Shown: positions 22,836-33,383 of the stretch, piece after piece
Layout of the letters: each line of letters starts with the position of its first letter
How positions within the stretch are numbered: position 1 is the stretch's first letter
Assembly (NCBI GenBank): GCA_029844215.1
Contig: CM056723.1
Location: forward strand, 85,800,790 to 85,864,789
Direction of reading: 5' to 3'
From: Przewalskia tangutica
Lineage: Eukaryota; Streptophyta; Magnoliopsida; Solanales; Solanaceae
DNA length: 64,000 nucleotides
The notes under the pieces: generated by a model
Databases searched by the model: none
Told to the model about the DNA's origin: nothing
What the model saw: only the letters and a program-made list of their open reading frames with translations
Program-made: the position numbers and the translations under genes

Positions 22836-23140
22836 AGGGTAAGAGTATAAATGAGGGGCAAGCCCCAAGACGTTATACCACATTCTCCAGGGTAAGAGTA
22901 TAAGTGTGGGGTAAACCCCCAAGACGCTGTACCACCTGCTTTATGTGTTGTTTGACGACCGATCGAGATAGGGTAAGAGTATAAATGAGGGGCAAACCCC
23001 AAGACGTTATACCACCTTCTCCAGGGTAAGAGTATAAATGAGGGGCAAACCCCAAGACGTTATACCCCCTGCTTTACCACCTTCTCCAGGGTAAGAGTAT
23101 AAATGAGGGATAACCCCCAAGACGTTATACCACCCGCTTT
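22836..23140 (+). repeat. ~53-bp repeats in LTR D, 5 copies
   Basis: GGGTAAGAGTATAAATGAGG recurs five times, followed by a GGGG(C/T)AA(G/A)CCCC mini-palindrome and AAGACGTTATACCACC. The spacing is uneven because some units carry an extra TGCTTTATGTGTTG or TGCTTTACC block. Confidence 0.9.
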
Positions 23141-23195
23141 GATTGATATTATGGGCGTGAGACCCATGGTTATATTTTACACCTATAGTTGTCGA

Positions 23196-23565
23196 CAGTG
23201 ATGTGGGATTCCACGGGCAGGAGATATATATATGTATTGTGTATGTGTACGCCGACAGTGAGGTGGGATGCCACGGGCGCGTCACATGGTTATATTTGAC
23301 ACTTATAGCTGTCGGCAGTGATGTGGGATTCCACGGGCAGGAGATATATATATGTATTGTGTATGTGTACGCCGACAATGGAGTGGGGATGCCACGGGCG
23401 CGTCACATGGTTATATTTGACACTTATAGTCAGTGATGTGGGATTCCACGGGCAGGAGATATATATATGTATTGTGTATGTGTACGCCGACAGTGAGGTG
23501 GGATGCCACGGGCGCGTCACATGGTTATATTTGACACTTATAGCTGTCGGCAGTGATGGGGGATT
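23196..23565 (+). repeat. ~115-122-bp repeats in LTR D, 3 copies plus a partial
   Basis: Each unit has CAGTGATGTGGGATTCCACG, GGAGATATATATATGTATTG, ACGCCGACA and GGCGCGTCACATGG. The sub-units GTGGGATTCCACGGGC and GTGGGATGCCACGGGC show that the long unit arose from a shorter one. The 3' LTR (37830-38080) has one full copy fewer. Confidence 0.9.
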
Positions 23566-24311
23566 CCACGGCCACACTTTGCTATTTTGTGTGACTTGAT
23601 CGCGTCCTGAATTGGGCCGGGTAGTATATGCGTCCCTCCATAAAGGGCCGGATTGTGTTATGAAAGATAAGTAAGTTATATGGTAATGAACTTAATGATT
23701 TTCCTAATCATGTACATAAGAATGTGACTATAACTTTTATTGAAAATGGGAAAAGATAATAAGCTACGATTAAGTTCATAAGTGGTAATGACACGGCAGG
23801 ATCTGGTATGTACTTTTTATACTTGTCCCTGTCATTCTTTTGTACAGTTATGATCACATTTCAGACGTTATTTACATTCCATATTCTGCACTGTTAATCG
23901 ACTTCTTCGGGCCGCGTTCATGCCCGCAGGTTTTAGGTACCCATGTTGGTGATCCTTGCTCATAGGATCTCGGTTCAGTTTTGAGAAAAGCTCAATTTGC
24001 TCCGGAGGCTTATCTCTTATGCAGTTTCCGAGGTAGTAGATTCATGTATATTCGTGGGTATGACGGCTCGTCCCCGCCACGATTGTTCACCGTTATTCCT
24101 AGAGGTCTGTATTCACATATGTGGTTGGGCTGTAAGAACTGAGTTGTACTTTTGATTATGTTATATTATGGAAGCGGCTTTGATCGGCTAGCTGCGTGAC
24201 GCTTTTATTTACACACGTGTTTATGTTGTGTATGTTCCTTGCTATTCTCGATGTATACCGAACGGGTGCCCGTAGGGCACGATCGTGGCCCCGGTCGGGT
24301 CGTGACAAAAG

Positions 24312-24322
24312 TGGTATCGAGC
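24312..24322 (+). promoter_or_regulatory. Primer-binding site of element D (tRNA-iMet type)
   Basis: TGGTATCGAGC, four bases after the LTR end. It equals TGGTATCAGAGC with one base missing at the CAG. Confidence 0.8.
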
Positions 24323-24366
24323 GATTAGTCCTCGGAAAGTGTCTATGACCGTGTCACAGTAGTCTT

Positions 24367-24398
24367 GATTATCGGTGTTGTGCACCACATCTATAATC
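24367..24398 (+). ncRNA. Leader stem-loop of element D with GTGCAC loop
   Basis: GATTATCGGTGT pairs with ACATCTATAATC (one mismatch, one G-U). The loop TGTGCACC contains the self-complementary hexamer GTGCAC. It has the same place and form as in A, E, G and I. Confidence 0.65.
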
Positions 24399-25235
24399 GT
24401 GAGGTCCGCAGGACATTTAGGATTGGTTTCCATTCTTCTCACTCCGAGATCGTGCGATAGAGGCATTGTTGTGGGTCGTCCCTCCCTAACGAGTTAAGTT
24501 GATTGCAGCACGAGAAAGCGTGATGACCAGGAAGGACTATGTGGATTTCGTATCCAGGTTGGTAATGATATAGTATAGTTGGTATTGTGACATACATCTA
24601 TACAGAGTTATGTATGAGGGTCATTTATGGGTTGCCTAGAATGGTTTTAGATTTACCAAGAGTGGTAAAGACTAACTAGATACCGGAAAGGTATGGAATA
24701 GTTAATGAATTTTCGCCAAGATCTTATGTGTTGTTTTGAGATAGTTGGGAAGGGATGAGTTGTCTGATAGGGTAGTGAACCCTTAAGAAGCCATGTTAAG
24801 GAACTTAAAGGAATGTCATGTTAATAGATTAAGCTGCGTAGTAAGCTTAAGAGAATTATACGGATGAGGTCTGTATAGAGTAAGCAATGGTAGTTGTGAT
24901 CGAGACAACATGGTCATGGTATTATGAGAAGTTTTTGTACCCGTTTACGGGGGGACTGATAAGGTAGGCTTGGAGCATGGAAATTGCGAGCCTAAGAATA
25001 TCGCTGACCGCTGAGACCTTAGATGTACAAGGTCTTCTCGAGTAGAAAGATTTATTATAGACCAAGAATAGGAGTTAAGTGCGACGCTGAGTCGGGTTGA
25101 GGACTGCACGGTCTCCCATGGCCCGGAATGGAGGGATCGGTTGGTAGTAGTTCCGCCACGCGACGGGTCACGAGGCGCAAGGCCCAAGTCTAGTTAATGG
25201 TTTTACGTTCGTGGACGCGTTCCACCGAATCCAGT
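24399..25235 (+). other. Internal region of element D, left part
   Basis: Up to about 24475 this is the conserved leader (ATTTAGGATTGGTTTCCATTC). No gag ATG context or gag motif follows, so gag is deleted. The rest shows no recognisable domain. The last bases (GGCCCAAGTC, then TTCGTGGACGCGTTCCAC) match a block also present in E and I that reads FVDAF; element E is inserted in it. The CAG(G)T copies at 25232-25235 and 34130-34134 are the likely target duplication of E. Confidence 0.6.
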
Positions 25236-25949
25236 TGTAACGCCGAACCCGGCCCGCATCGTGCCTTACCGGGCACCCTAGTGATACAACAACAGAGAAA
25301 ACCAGCGGAAAATAAAACCTGAATCATGAAACAAGAGATATAATAAATAAGCAGCAACCAAAGCAGTTGCCTCAAGATATACATAATACACGAGCAGTTT
25401 AATCCTTTTACAACCCCGCCACAACAAGATTACATGGACTTCTAAGATTTATACAACAACTATGGCGGACAGGTTCCCGCCATACCCCGAACGCATAAGA
25501 ACTTACAGACTGTGGTAACATACCAAAGATAAGCCTCCGACGGAACGGAGCTTCCCAAAACGCTGAAATGAGATCCTAAACGCGGATCGGCAAATGACGA
25601 CACTTACCGCGGCATGAACGCGGCCCCGGGGAGGTCAAGATAACAGTACCAAGTATGTGAAATCAGAATATCGCAATGAAATCATAATAGTCTATAAAGC
25701 AGAGACATGTATGATGACCAAACTACGATATATAACATATAACGATTCATATCAAGACAGGACTCACGCCTCCAAATTATCACTCGTGCGTGGAATTTCT
25801 TCCTCATCGCTAGCTTTATGATATAACAATACCAAGGATTATACATGAACACCATGTCCCACTGTGTTATAAAAACCGTGACAGACAAGTATAACTACGA
25901 GATCCGACCGCATTCAATAATACAATGCAACCAAAACACGGCCGATACG

Positions 25950-26160
25950 GGGCAAGTGCGAGCCGACTACCGGATACCAAGGCCGGCCACGCACCGACCG
26001 GCAAGCACGAGAGTCGACCACGAGGACCAAGGTCAGATCACGAAACCGTCACTATAATCGAATCCGGCAAGCGAGGGTCGACTACCGATACCAAGGCCGA
26101 ATCACCACGAGGCGGCAAGTACGAGAGCCGACCACCGATACCCAGCCGAGCGAAGAAACC
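25950..26160 (-). repeat. ~50-bp repeats in 3' LTR of E, about 4 copies
   Basis: GGCAAG(T/C)(A/G)CGAG.G(T/C)CGAC recurs with CCACGAGG and ATACCAAGGCC. Units are uneven. The same block lies in the 5' LTR at 31364-31570. Confidence 0.8.
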
Positions 26161-28170
26161 TCAACTACCAACCGCCTCTATCGAGAGACGCGGTAACACA
26201 GAAACACCACACTTGCACAACAAAGGCTATCATCACAAGCATAGGCAAGTTTCACAACAACTCAAAGTACCTTCATTTTATGCCAAAGTCCGGGTTTCAA
26301 CCCTAAAGTACTACGTACGTTAAGTTCTTTTTAAAAGAGATCCATTACTTATTAAAGTCACCCGATACCCGTAGTATTAGAATGACCAACCCACATTCCT
26401 TTTCAAAATCAAGTAACAACATTCTTTTCCTAAGTTCCAGTTTGCCTAGTTTCAATTACTCAAGCTTCTCATTTTCAAATGGTTTCATAGTTCATAAACT
26501 TAATCACTTGATTCCGTTTTTAGAACAATTGAGTAATATAAGTCTCACGTGAGTAGGTTATTCTTGTTTACAACATTCTTATTACAATGACCATGATCTA
26601 GAAAATGTAATATCATTTTGTCTCATCTTAGTTTCTATGCGGATGGAGGTTTCTACCGGTTTTAATACAATTCATCATTATTCAATACATTTTCCTTTAT
26701 TAACGCTCGCAGTTGGTCCTGTCGATACACATTCGATTTCCAAATCAAGAAACATTATCCTTTAAATAAAACCAAGTACTCATTACTCACGAATGAGGTT
26801 TCACATAAACATCCACATTAAAACAAATAAGTTAAGTCTCTTATCTTATAAGATCAAGTCTCTTAACTTCTAACATCCGTAAACCATTTTCTTTACCTCT
26901 CTTAAGACATTATACCTAACTCCCCATCAAGCTAGTATAACTCTTTTTAAAACCTTTAAAACCAAGTGTTACTCTCCCTTCAAAACGATTTAGAAATCTT
27001 TTGAAATACATCAAGTTCTTTATTATAACTAGCCAGTTATAATTCACATCAGTTACCTTTTAAAACCACAAAGTATTTTCTTACCTACATAAAGCTGTTA
27101 TAACCAACTTCCCATAAAGCCGTTATAACACTTTATGTTTTAAGAACAATCAAACACAGTTAACACATGTACGTCTACCGTACTACATAGTTCACACATA
27201 TCATGCTAGAAGAGATAGGAAGAGGTTCACATACCTCGCGACGATTTATCGACAATAAGCAAAATGCTCCAAAAGTCTACTGTAATACAACCCTAGGTAA
27301 TTACAGTTCAGTTCTTCTCTTTATTAACCTTCTATGTGATTACTGTTCAATTCTTCATTCTTCAGGCTTAAGTCAAAAGACATTGCCATAATACTAAGTA
27401 TAGTTCCATATATAGTATACTTCAACTATATATCCTAACAAACATGTAATTTCCAATTACAATAGAGGGACAAGATAATTACCTCGATAAGCCCAAAATT
27501 ATCCAAGTTATAATGTCGATCCTGAGCAAGGTTTAGCTCCACTCCGAGCGCTCCAAACCACTCCAAACAACCCTTAGAAGTTCTAACCAACTTCTACTCA
27601 CATACTTCAACCAACTATGAAGATTTCCTTAGGGTTTCGGTTTGAGACTAAAAGGACAAAAGGTAGTATTTCCGGACTCTACGCAAAGAGGTATCTTTGG
27701 AATACTACAAGGTACAAGGCTAAGGTATTTTGGGCATTATAACAATACTAGGGGAGTATTTCTATACCACAACAAGGGGTATTATACGAAAACAACTAGG
27801 CTAGTGGTACCCTGGCCAGACCTCATGAGGAGGGAAGGCCTCACGGCCAAAGGCCACTTTCTGGGAGAGGAGCTCTTGGACGAGAGTCAACAAGAGGGAG
27901 GGGAGGGATTCAAGACTTGGAAACATTTGTGGATGAATGAAGTCTTCACAAAGGGGGGGGTATTTATAGCAAACTCAAATGCCAACCAATGGCCAAGATC
28001 AAGCCAAGTGCACCCTAACCCCTACTCCACAAAACATTGCACCAAACAAGCCACAAAACAAGGCCAAAACAAGGCACAAAACAAGGAACCAATAGGCACA
28101 AACGTGAGCCAAAAGATCAAGCCAAAACGTGAACCATTCGCTCACTGACGCCCACTGCTTCCAATGTGAG

Positions 28171-28186
28171 GGTGACACATGTCACC
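28171..28186. promoter_or_regulatory. Palindrome in U3 of LTR E, site 1
   Basis: GGTGACACATGTCACC, a perfect 16-bp palindrome. It is found again at 33616-33631 in the other LTR. Confidence 0.7.
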
Positions 28187-28344
28187 TCCCGTTGGTCCAA
28201 CATGTTTCGCCTCTCGGAAAAAATCCGCAAAAATACAAAACGACATAGCCGGAATTTTCCTACGAAAGTCGTGGAAACGCTTTCGTCGGAAACGACTCAA
28301 TGCAAGACTGCGCTTCAAATGTAACTTCGCCAAGCCACTGGCGG

Positions 28345-28360
28345 GGTGACACGTGTCACC
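28345..28360. promoter_or_regulatory. Palindrome with G-box core in U3 of LTR E, site 2
   Basis: GGTGACACGTGTCACC, a perfect 16-bp palindrome with a CACGTG (G-box) core. The copy in the other LTR is at 33792-33807. CACGTG is a known bZIP/bHLH binding core in plants; use by this element is inferred. Confidence 0.7.
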
Positions 28361-28677
28361 CTCCTATTGGCCCTCAAAAACGTCTTCAAAAAAATAACCA
28401 CAATGGCCAAAATCTCGAAAACAAAGTGGCTCTACAAAATCAGTAAATTTCTCCGTGGCCCCACGTGACCATTTCCAAAAATAAAATCTCAAAATTCTAA
28501 TATAATCTATGAAGTCCAAATACCAAACTGGGAATCCAATTCCCATTAACGAACCTTTTTCTTCACAAATAACCTAAACTTTTCCGAAAAACTCACATCT
28601 TTCTTTCCTTTCAAAATTTCTGCAGACACTCGCACGCACGTCCTCACATACATACCACGCAACTACGGGGTATAACA

Positions 28678-29290
28678 TTCTCCCCTCCTTAGAAACATTC
28701 GTCCCGAATGTTCCTTCTCAAGACGGATATCGATGAAGTTCCTCTAACAAGTTGTCAACGCCACAGCTGGGCCACGAAATAACACACGTTATCTTCCTTC
28801 CTTACTCGTCGTGCCGCTTCCGAACACTTGAACTCTCCCAAGATGTACCATACTACCATTACTTGCTCCCGAAAATCTGCGAGTCACTACCTCCAAACTT
28901 GGTCATCTTACTAACCTCAAACTTCCTTAAGGCCATTCCCGCCTTTACGAACCGCTCGTCGAACGCGTCCACGAACTCATACGATGATCATACAAACTTG
29001 GGCCTAGCGTGCTCGTGACCTACCACTGGCGACCACCCAATCGGCCCCACCCCAAACCGGTTACGGTTTGACCCGCAAATGGTCCTAAACCCGACCCCAA
29101 TCGCGCCAACTCTTGTTCCCGATCCGAACAATCTTACTATTTCACATCACGAAAGCTACCACTTCCATCTCACACTACCCGTGACTTACCCTTTTCACTA
29201 ACTGTGTTTCTAAATCACATTTTTGCACAAAGCTAACCAAACATAACATTAAACACATCAACAACATAAACAAAACTCTAGAGGTTAAGG
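28678..29290 (-). other. Polypurine tract and post-gag region of element E
   Basis: Reading on the minus strand, a non-coding region ends GGAACATTCGGGACGAATG then TTTCTAAGGAGGGGAGAA (polypurine tract, 28678-28692). Within it, about 28868-29010, a frame reads EFVDAFDERFVKAGMALRKF and ends at a stop; its start matches blocks in D and I. Upstream lies GGGTCGGGTTT..GGACCATTTGCGGGTCAAACC, shared with G and I. No pol is present. Confidence 0.7.
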
Positions 29291-30462
29291 ATATACTGGT
29301 TAAAGGCTCAAGGACCGCTAAAATCGGGAACTCCCACCGCGACCTACCAGGGCCTTCCGGTACGAACATCCCGCTCGCTACGGAAGGTGAAGAACCCGCA
29401 ATCGCTTCTAGTAGTCCATGCTATCCTACCAGCTACCTCGGCCTGACGCCTTCTGCCGACGGCTGGCCGCAAAAATAACAATCTCCCGAGTTAGTACGAC
29501 ACCTCCCTTATGAAGCTTTCCACAACGGCCACACCGAGACAAGGGCAACCTCATCCGCGAGCACTCCGCTCTCCCGAAAATCTGAAACACAGGAGCCCCG
29601 ACCGCTTCCTCAAAATCAAGGTCCCGAAGTCGCGAGGACCACTCATCGACGGAGGTACATAACTAGTTCACTGCCGAGGCGTCCGCCTCGAAAATCACCA
29701 AAGGACCTCGCTTGCTCGCCCTCTTCGCCGACTTTGGTCATTCCGTCGATTTATCCGCTCACATCCAAGTGTATACGCTGCACGCGGCAATGTCCATGCC
29801 CTACCAAGAGCTACACGAACAACTCTCGCAAGGCAATCATCGAGCCTCAGAACATATCGGTGCACTCGATCCTCCATACTAGCTACTAACGCGGGACGCA
29901 TCGCCAATGAGTCGAACTCCACATTGTACTCCCGAACCGCACGCCTGCTCGCCAGAACACCAAAAATCGTTTACCCGAGCCTCCTCATCCGTGAGGCAAG
30001 AAATGTGCAAGAAAGGCCTCGAGAACTGCTCCATACCGCTGAAGTGCATGCTCTCCCGACAGCTCCCAAGAATCAAACCCGATCATGCGGTATCACGCAG
30101 CTGATGTGAACCTGTGGCCACCGACTCGATCTCCGATGCCTTGATCACTCACGATCCGTCAGAATCGCTTCGGATGAACTCCTGCGGATCATCCTCGTGC
30201 CTCGACCCATAAAACTCGCGCCTACAACTCGGAAAATCCCGTAGCCTCGAACTATCTCGATCTAGTGAACCATCACGCATCTTTGAACTGCCGGCCCACT
30301 TATCCTCAAGTCCGCCACAACCTCGCCATTAATCGCCTCCACTTTGTAACTCATCTCCTCGCCTGCATCGCGGATCGAGGCTCGTGCATCGTGGTCTCGC
30401 CACGTTTACTCGCAGATCCTCTCGCCGCTTTGCCCTTCGCCCGGTTGTTTTCGCAGAGGCAT
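29290..30462 (-). pseudogene. gag remnant of element E (minus strand)
   Basis: Gag of the same type as in A. The conserved start context (ATGCCTCTGCG on the minus strand) places the ATG at 30462. ALVASMEDRVHRYV is read near 29835-29885 and EFDSLA just before it. The region near 29990-30025 corresponds to the LAHFLP capsid core in broken frames. CGRCGKLHKG near 29500-29540 is the zinc-knuckle region. Frames shift at many places. Gag is the only coding region between the two LTRs (internal length 1983 bp), so E is a gag-only element. Confidence 0.8.
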
Positions 30463-30567
30463 AATCGTAAAACGGTATGTCGGAGGGTCCAATCTTATCA
30501 CACGGCTCTAAGGCACGATCTCGTAATGAGAAGAATGAAACCAATCCTAAATGTCCTATAGCCTCAC

Positions 30568-30601
30568 GATTATAGATGTGGTGCACAACACATCGATAAT
30601 C
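30568..30601 (-). ncRNA. Leader stem-loop of element E with GTGCAC loop
   Basis: On the minus strand GATTATCGATGTG pairs with CACATCTATAATC at 12 of 13 positions around the loop TTGTGCAC. This is the clearest of the five copies. Confidence 0.68.
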
Positions 30602-30645
30602 AAGACTCTACTAGACACGGTCAGAGACACTTTCCGAGGATTAAT

Positions 30646-30657
30646 CGCTCGATACCA
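30646..30657 (-). promoter_or_regulatory. Primer-binding site of element E (tRNA-iMet type)
   Basis: TGGTATCGAGC on the minus strand, next to the 5' LTR end. It is the same one-base-short version of TGGTATCAGAGC seen in D. Confidence 0.78.
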
Positions 30658-31363
30658 CTTTGTAACGCCCAACCGGGCCCGCATCGTGCCTTACCCCGCA
30701 CCCTAGTGATACAACATCGAGAAAACCAAATGGAAAATAAAACATGAATCATGAAACAAGAGATATAATAAATAAGCAAAGCAACCAAAGCAGTTGCCCT
30801 CGGTATATACATAATACGAGCTTTAATCCTTTTACAACCCCGCCACAACAAGATTACATGCACTTAAGATTTATACAACAACTATGACGACAGTGGCCCG
30901 CCATACCACGAACGCACAAGAACTTACGGACTGTGGTAACATACCAAAGATAAGCCTCCGACGGAACGGAGCTTCCCAAAACGCTGAAATGAGATCCTAA
31001 ACGCGGATCGGCGGTAGATGTACCTCTACTGCGGCGTGAACGCACCCGGGCGAGGTCGATAACAGTACCAAGTATGTGAAATCAGAATATCGCAATGAAA
31101 TCATAATAGTCTATAAAGCAGAGACATGTATGATGACCAAACTACTGATATAACATATAACGATTCATCAAGACGAGGACTCACGCTCCAAATTATCACT
31201 CGTGCGTGGAATTTCTTCCTCATCGCCATAGCTTTATGATATAACAATACCAAGGATTATACATGAACACCATGTCCCAATTGTGTTATAAAACCGTGCA
31301 GACAAGTATAACTACGAGATCCGACCGTACCAATAATACAATGCAACCAAAACACGGCCGTCA

Positions 31364-31570
31364 CGGGCAAGTGCGAGAGCCGACTACCGGATACCAAGGC
31401 CGGCCACGCGGTGACCGGCAAGTACGAGAGTCGACCACCGGGGACCAAGGTCAGATCACGAAACCGTCACTATAATCGAGCGGGCAAGTGCGAGGGTGAC
31501 TACCGATACCAAGGCCGAATCACCACGAGGCGGCAAGCACGAGCCACCACCGGATACCCAGCGAACGGTA
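31364..31570 (-). repeat. ~50-bp repeats in 5' LTR of E
   Basis: Same GGCAAGTACGAGAG-type units as at 25950-26160, about four copies. Confidence 0.8.
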
Positions 31571-33375
31571 GAAACCTCAACCAGTCAACCGGCCCTCTAT
31601 CGAGAGACGCGGTAACACAGAAACACCACACTTGCACAACAAAGGCTATCATCACAAGCATAGGCAAGTTTCACAACAACTCAAAGTACCTTCATTTTAT
31701 GCCAAAGTCCGGGTTTCAACCCTAAAGTACTACGTACGTTAAGTTCTTTTTAAAAGAGATCCATTACTTATTAAACTCACACGATACCAGAAGTATAAGA
31801 ATGACCAACCCACATTCCTTTTCAAAATCAAGTAACAACATTCTTTTCCTAAGTTCCAGTTTGCCTAGTTTCAATTACTCAAGCTTCTCATTTTCAAATG
31901 GTTTCATAGTTCATAAACTTAATCACTTGATTCCGTTTTAGAACAATTGAGTAATATAAGTCTCACGTGAGAGTAGGTTATTCTTGTTTACAACATTCTT
32001 ATTAAAGAAATGCATGATCTAGAAAATGTAATATCATTTTGTCTCATCTTAGTTTCTATGCAGATGGAGGTTTCTACTGGTTTTAATACAATTCATCATT
32101 ATTCAATACATTTTCCTTTATTAACGCTGCAGTGGTCTGTCGATACACATTCTGATTTCCGAAATCAGTAAAACATTATCCTTTAAATAAAACCAAGTAC
32201 TCATTACTCACGAATGAGGTTTCACATAAACATCCACATTAAAACAAATAAGTTAAGTCTCTTATCTTATAAGATCAAGTCTCTTAACTTCTAACATCAG
32301 TAAACCATTTTCTTTACCTCTCTTAAGACATTATACCTAACTCCCCATCAAGCTAGTATAACTCTTTTTAAAACCTTTAAAACCAAGTGTTACTCTCCCT
32401 TCAAAACGATTTAGAAATCTTTTGAAATACATCAAGTTCTTTATTATAACTAGCCAGTTATAATTCACATCAGTTACCTTTTAAAACCACAAAGTATTTT
32501 CTTACCTACATAAAGTCATTATAACCAACTTCCCATAAAGCCGTTATAACACTTTATGTTTTAAGAACAATCAAACACAGTTAACACATGTACGTCTACC
32601 GTACTACATAGTTCACACATATCATGCTAGAAGAGATAGGAAGAGGTTCACATACCTCGCGACGATTTATCGACAATAAGCAAAATGCTCCAAAAGTCTA
32701 CTGTAATACAACCCTAGGTAATTACAGTTCAGTTCTTCTCTTTATTAACCTTCTATGTGATTCTCGCTCAATTCTTCATTCTTGAGCTTAAGTCAAAAGA
32801 CATTGCCATAATACTAAGTATAGTTCCATATATAGTATACTTCAACTATATATCCTAACAAACATGTAATTTCCAATTACAATAGGACAAGATAATTACC
32901 TCGATAAGCCCAAAATTATCCAAGTTATAATGTCGATCCCGAGCAAGGTTTAGCTCCACCGAGCGCCCAACCCACTCCAAACAACCCTTAGAAGTTCTAA
33001 CCAACTTCTACTCACATACTTCAACCAACTCTGAAGATTTCCTTAGGGTTTCGGTTTGAGACTAAAAGGACAAAAGGTAGTATTTCCGGACTCTACGCAA
33101 AGAGGTATCTTTGGAATACTACAAGGTATAAGGCTAAGGTATTTTGGGCATTATAACAATACTAGGGAGTATTTCTATACCACAACAAGGGGTATTATAC
33201 GAAAACAACTAGGCTAGTGGGTACCCCACTACTAGACCTCACAAGTGAGGAAGGCCTCACCCGCCAAAGGCCACTTTCTGGGGAGAGGAGCTCTTGGACG
33301 AGAGTCAACAAGAGGAGGAGGGATTCAAGACTTGGAAACATTTGTGGATGAATGAAGTCTTCACAAAGGGGGGGG

Positions 33376-33383
33376 TATTTATA
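33376..33383 (-). promoter_or_regulatory. TATA box of 5' LTR of E
   Basis: TATAAATA on the minus strand, followed by CCCCCCC. As part of the 5' LTR this is the copy that would drive the element. Confidence 0.6.

Larger units (their letters stand above)
20020..24307 (+). mobile_element. 5' LTR of element D (4.3 kb)
   Basis: Starts TGTTACACCCCGTATTTACAGG and ends GGGTCGTGACA. U3 carries GGGCGACACTTGTCACCCCC (20154). A TATA-like TATTTTATAAGA lies near 20300. AGGTATGTGA is at 21443, and paired TTATAACGGCTTTATG motifs lie near 22090-22135. Three different tandem-repeat blocks follow, then GTTCATGCCCGCAG (ends 23929). By eye only about ten differences separate its first 740 bp from the 3' LTR at 34616, so D looks recent compared with its host G. 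Confidence 0.92.
25236..28677 (-). mobile_element. 3' LTR of element E (3.4 kb, minus strand)
   Basis: On the minus strand it starts TGTTATACCCCGTAGTT and ends GGCGTTACA (usual GTCGTGACA). It pairs with 30661-34129; over 26400-27450 the two are nearly identical except at CAG/CTG spots. It holds two palindromic GTGACACRTGTCAC sites, a TATA box (27961-27968), the AGGTATGTGA motif (about 27230) and the repeat block at 25950-26160. The open frame at 27642-28148 runs antisense to the element and is broken in the partner LTR. Confidence 0.9.

Noticed and set aside
22643..23378. Repetitive minus-strand frames reading APHLYSYP
   Set aside because: A by-product of the 53-bp and 120-bp tandem repeats of LTR D, without independent support.
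20020..24307. Possible endogenous pararetrovirus or host gene with introns in the long open-frame-poor stretch
   Set aside because: The second copy at 34616, TG...CA ends, primer-binding site and CAATC duplication show that it is an LTR.
27642..28148. Open frame of 168 codons on the plus strand, one of the longest in the window
   Set aside because: It lies antisense in U3 of LTR E. The matching stretch of the other LTR (about 33055-33560) is broken by small indels.
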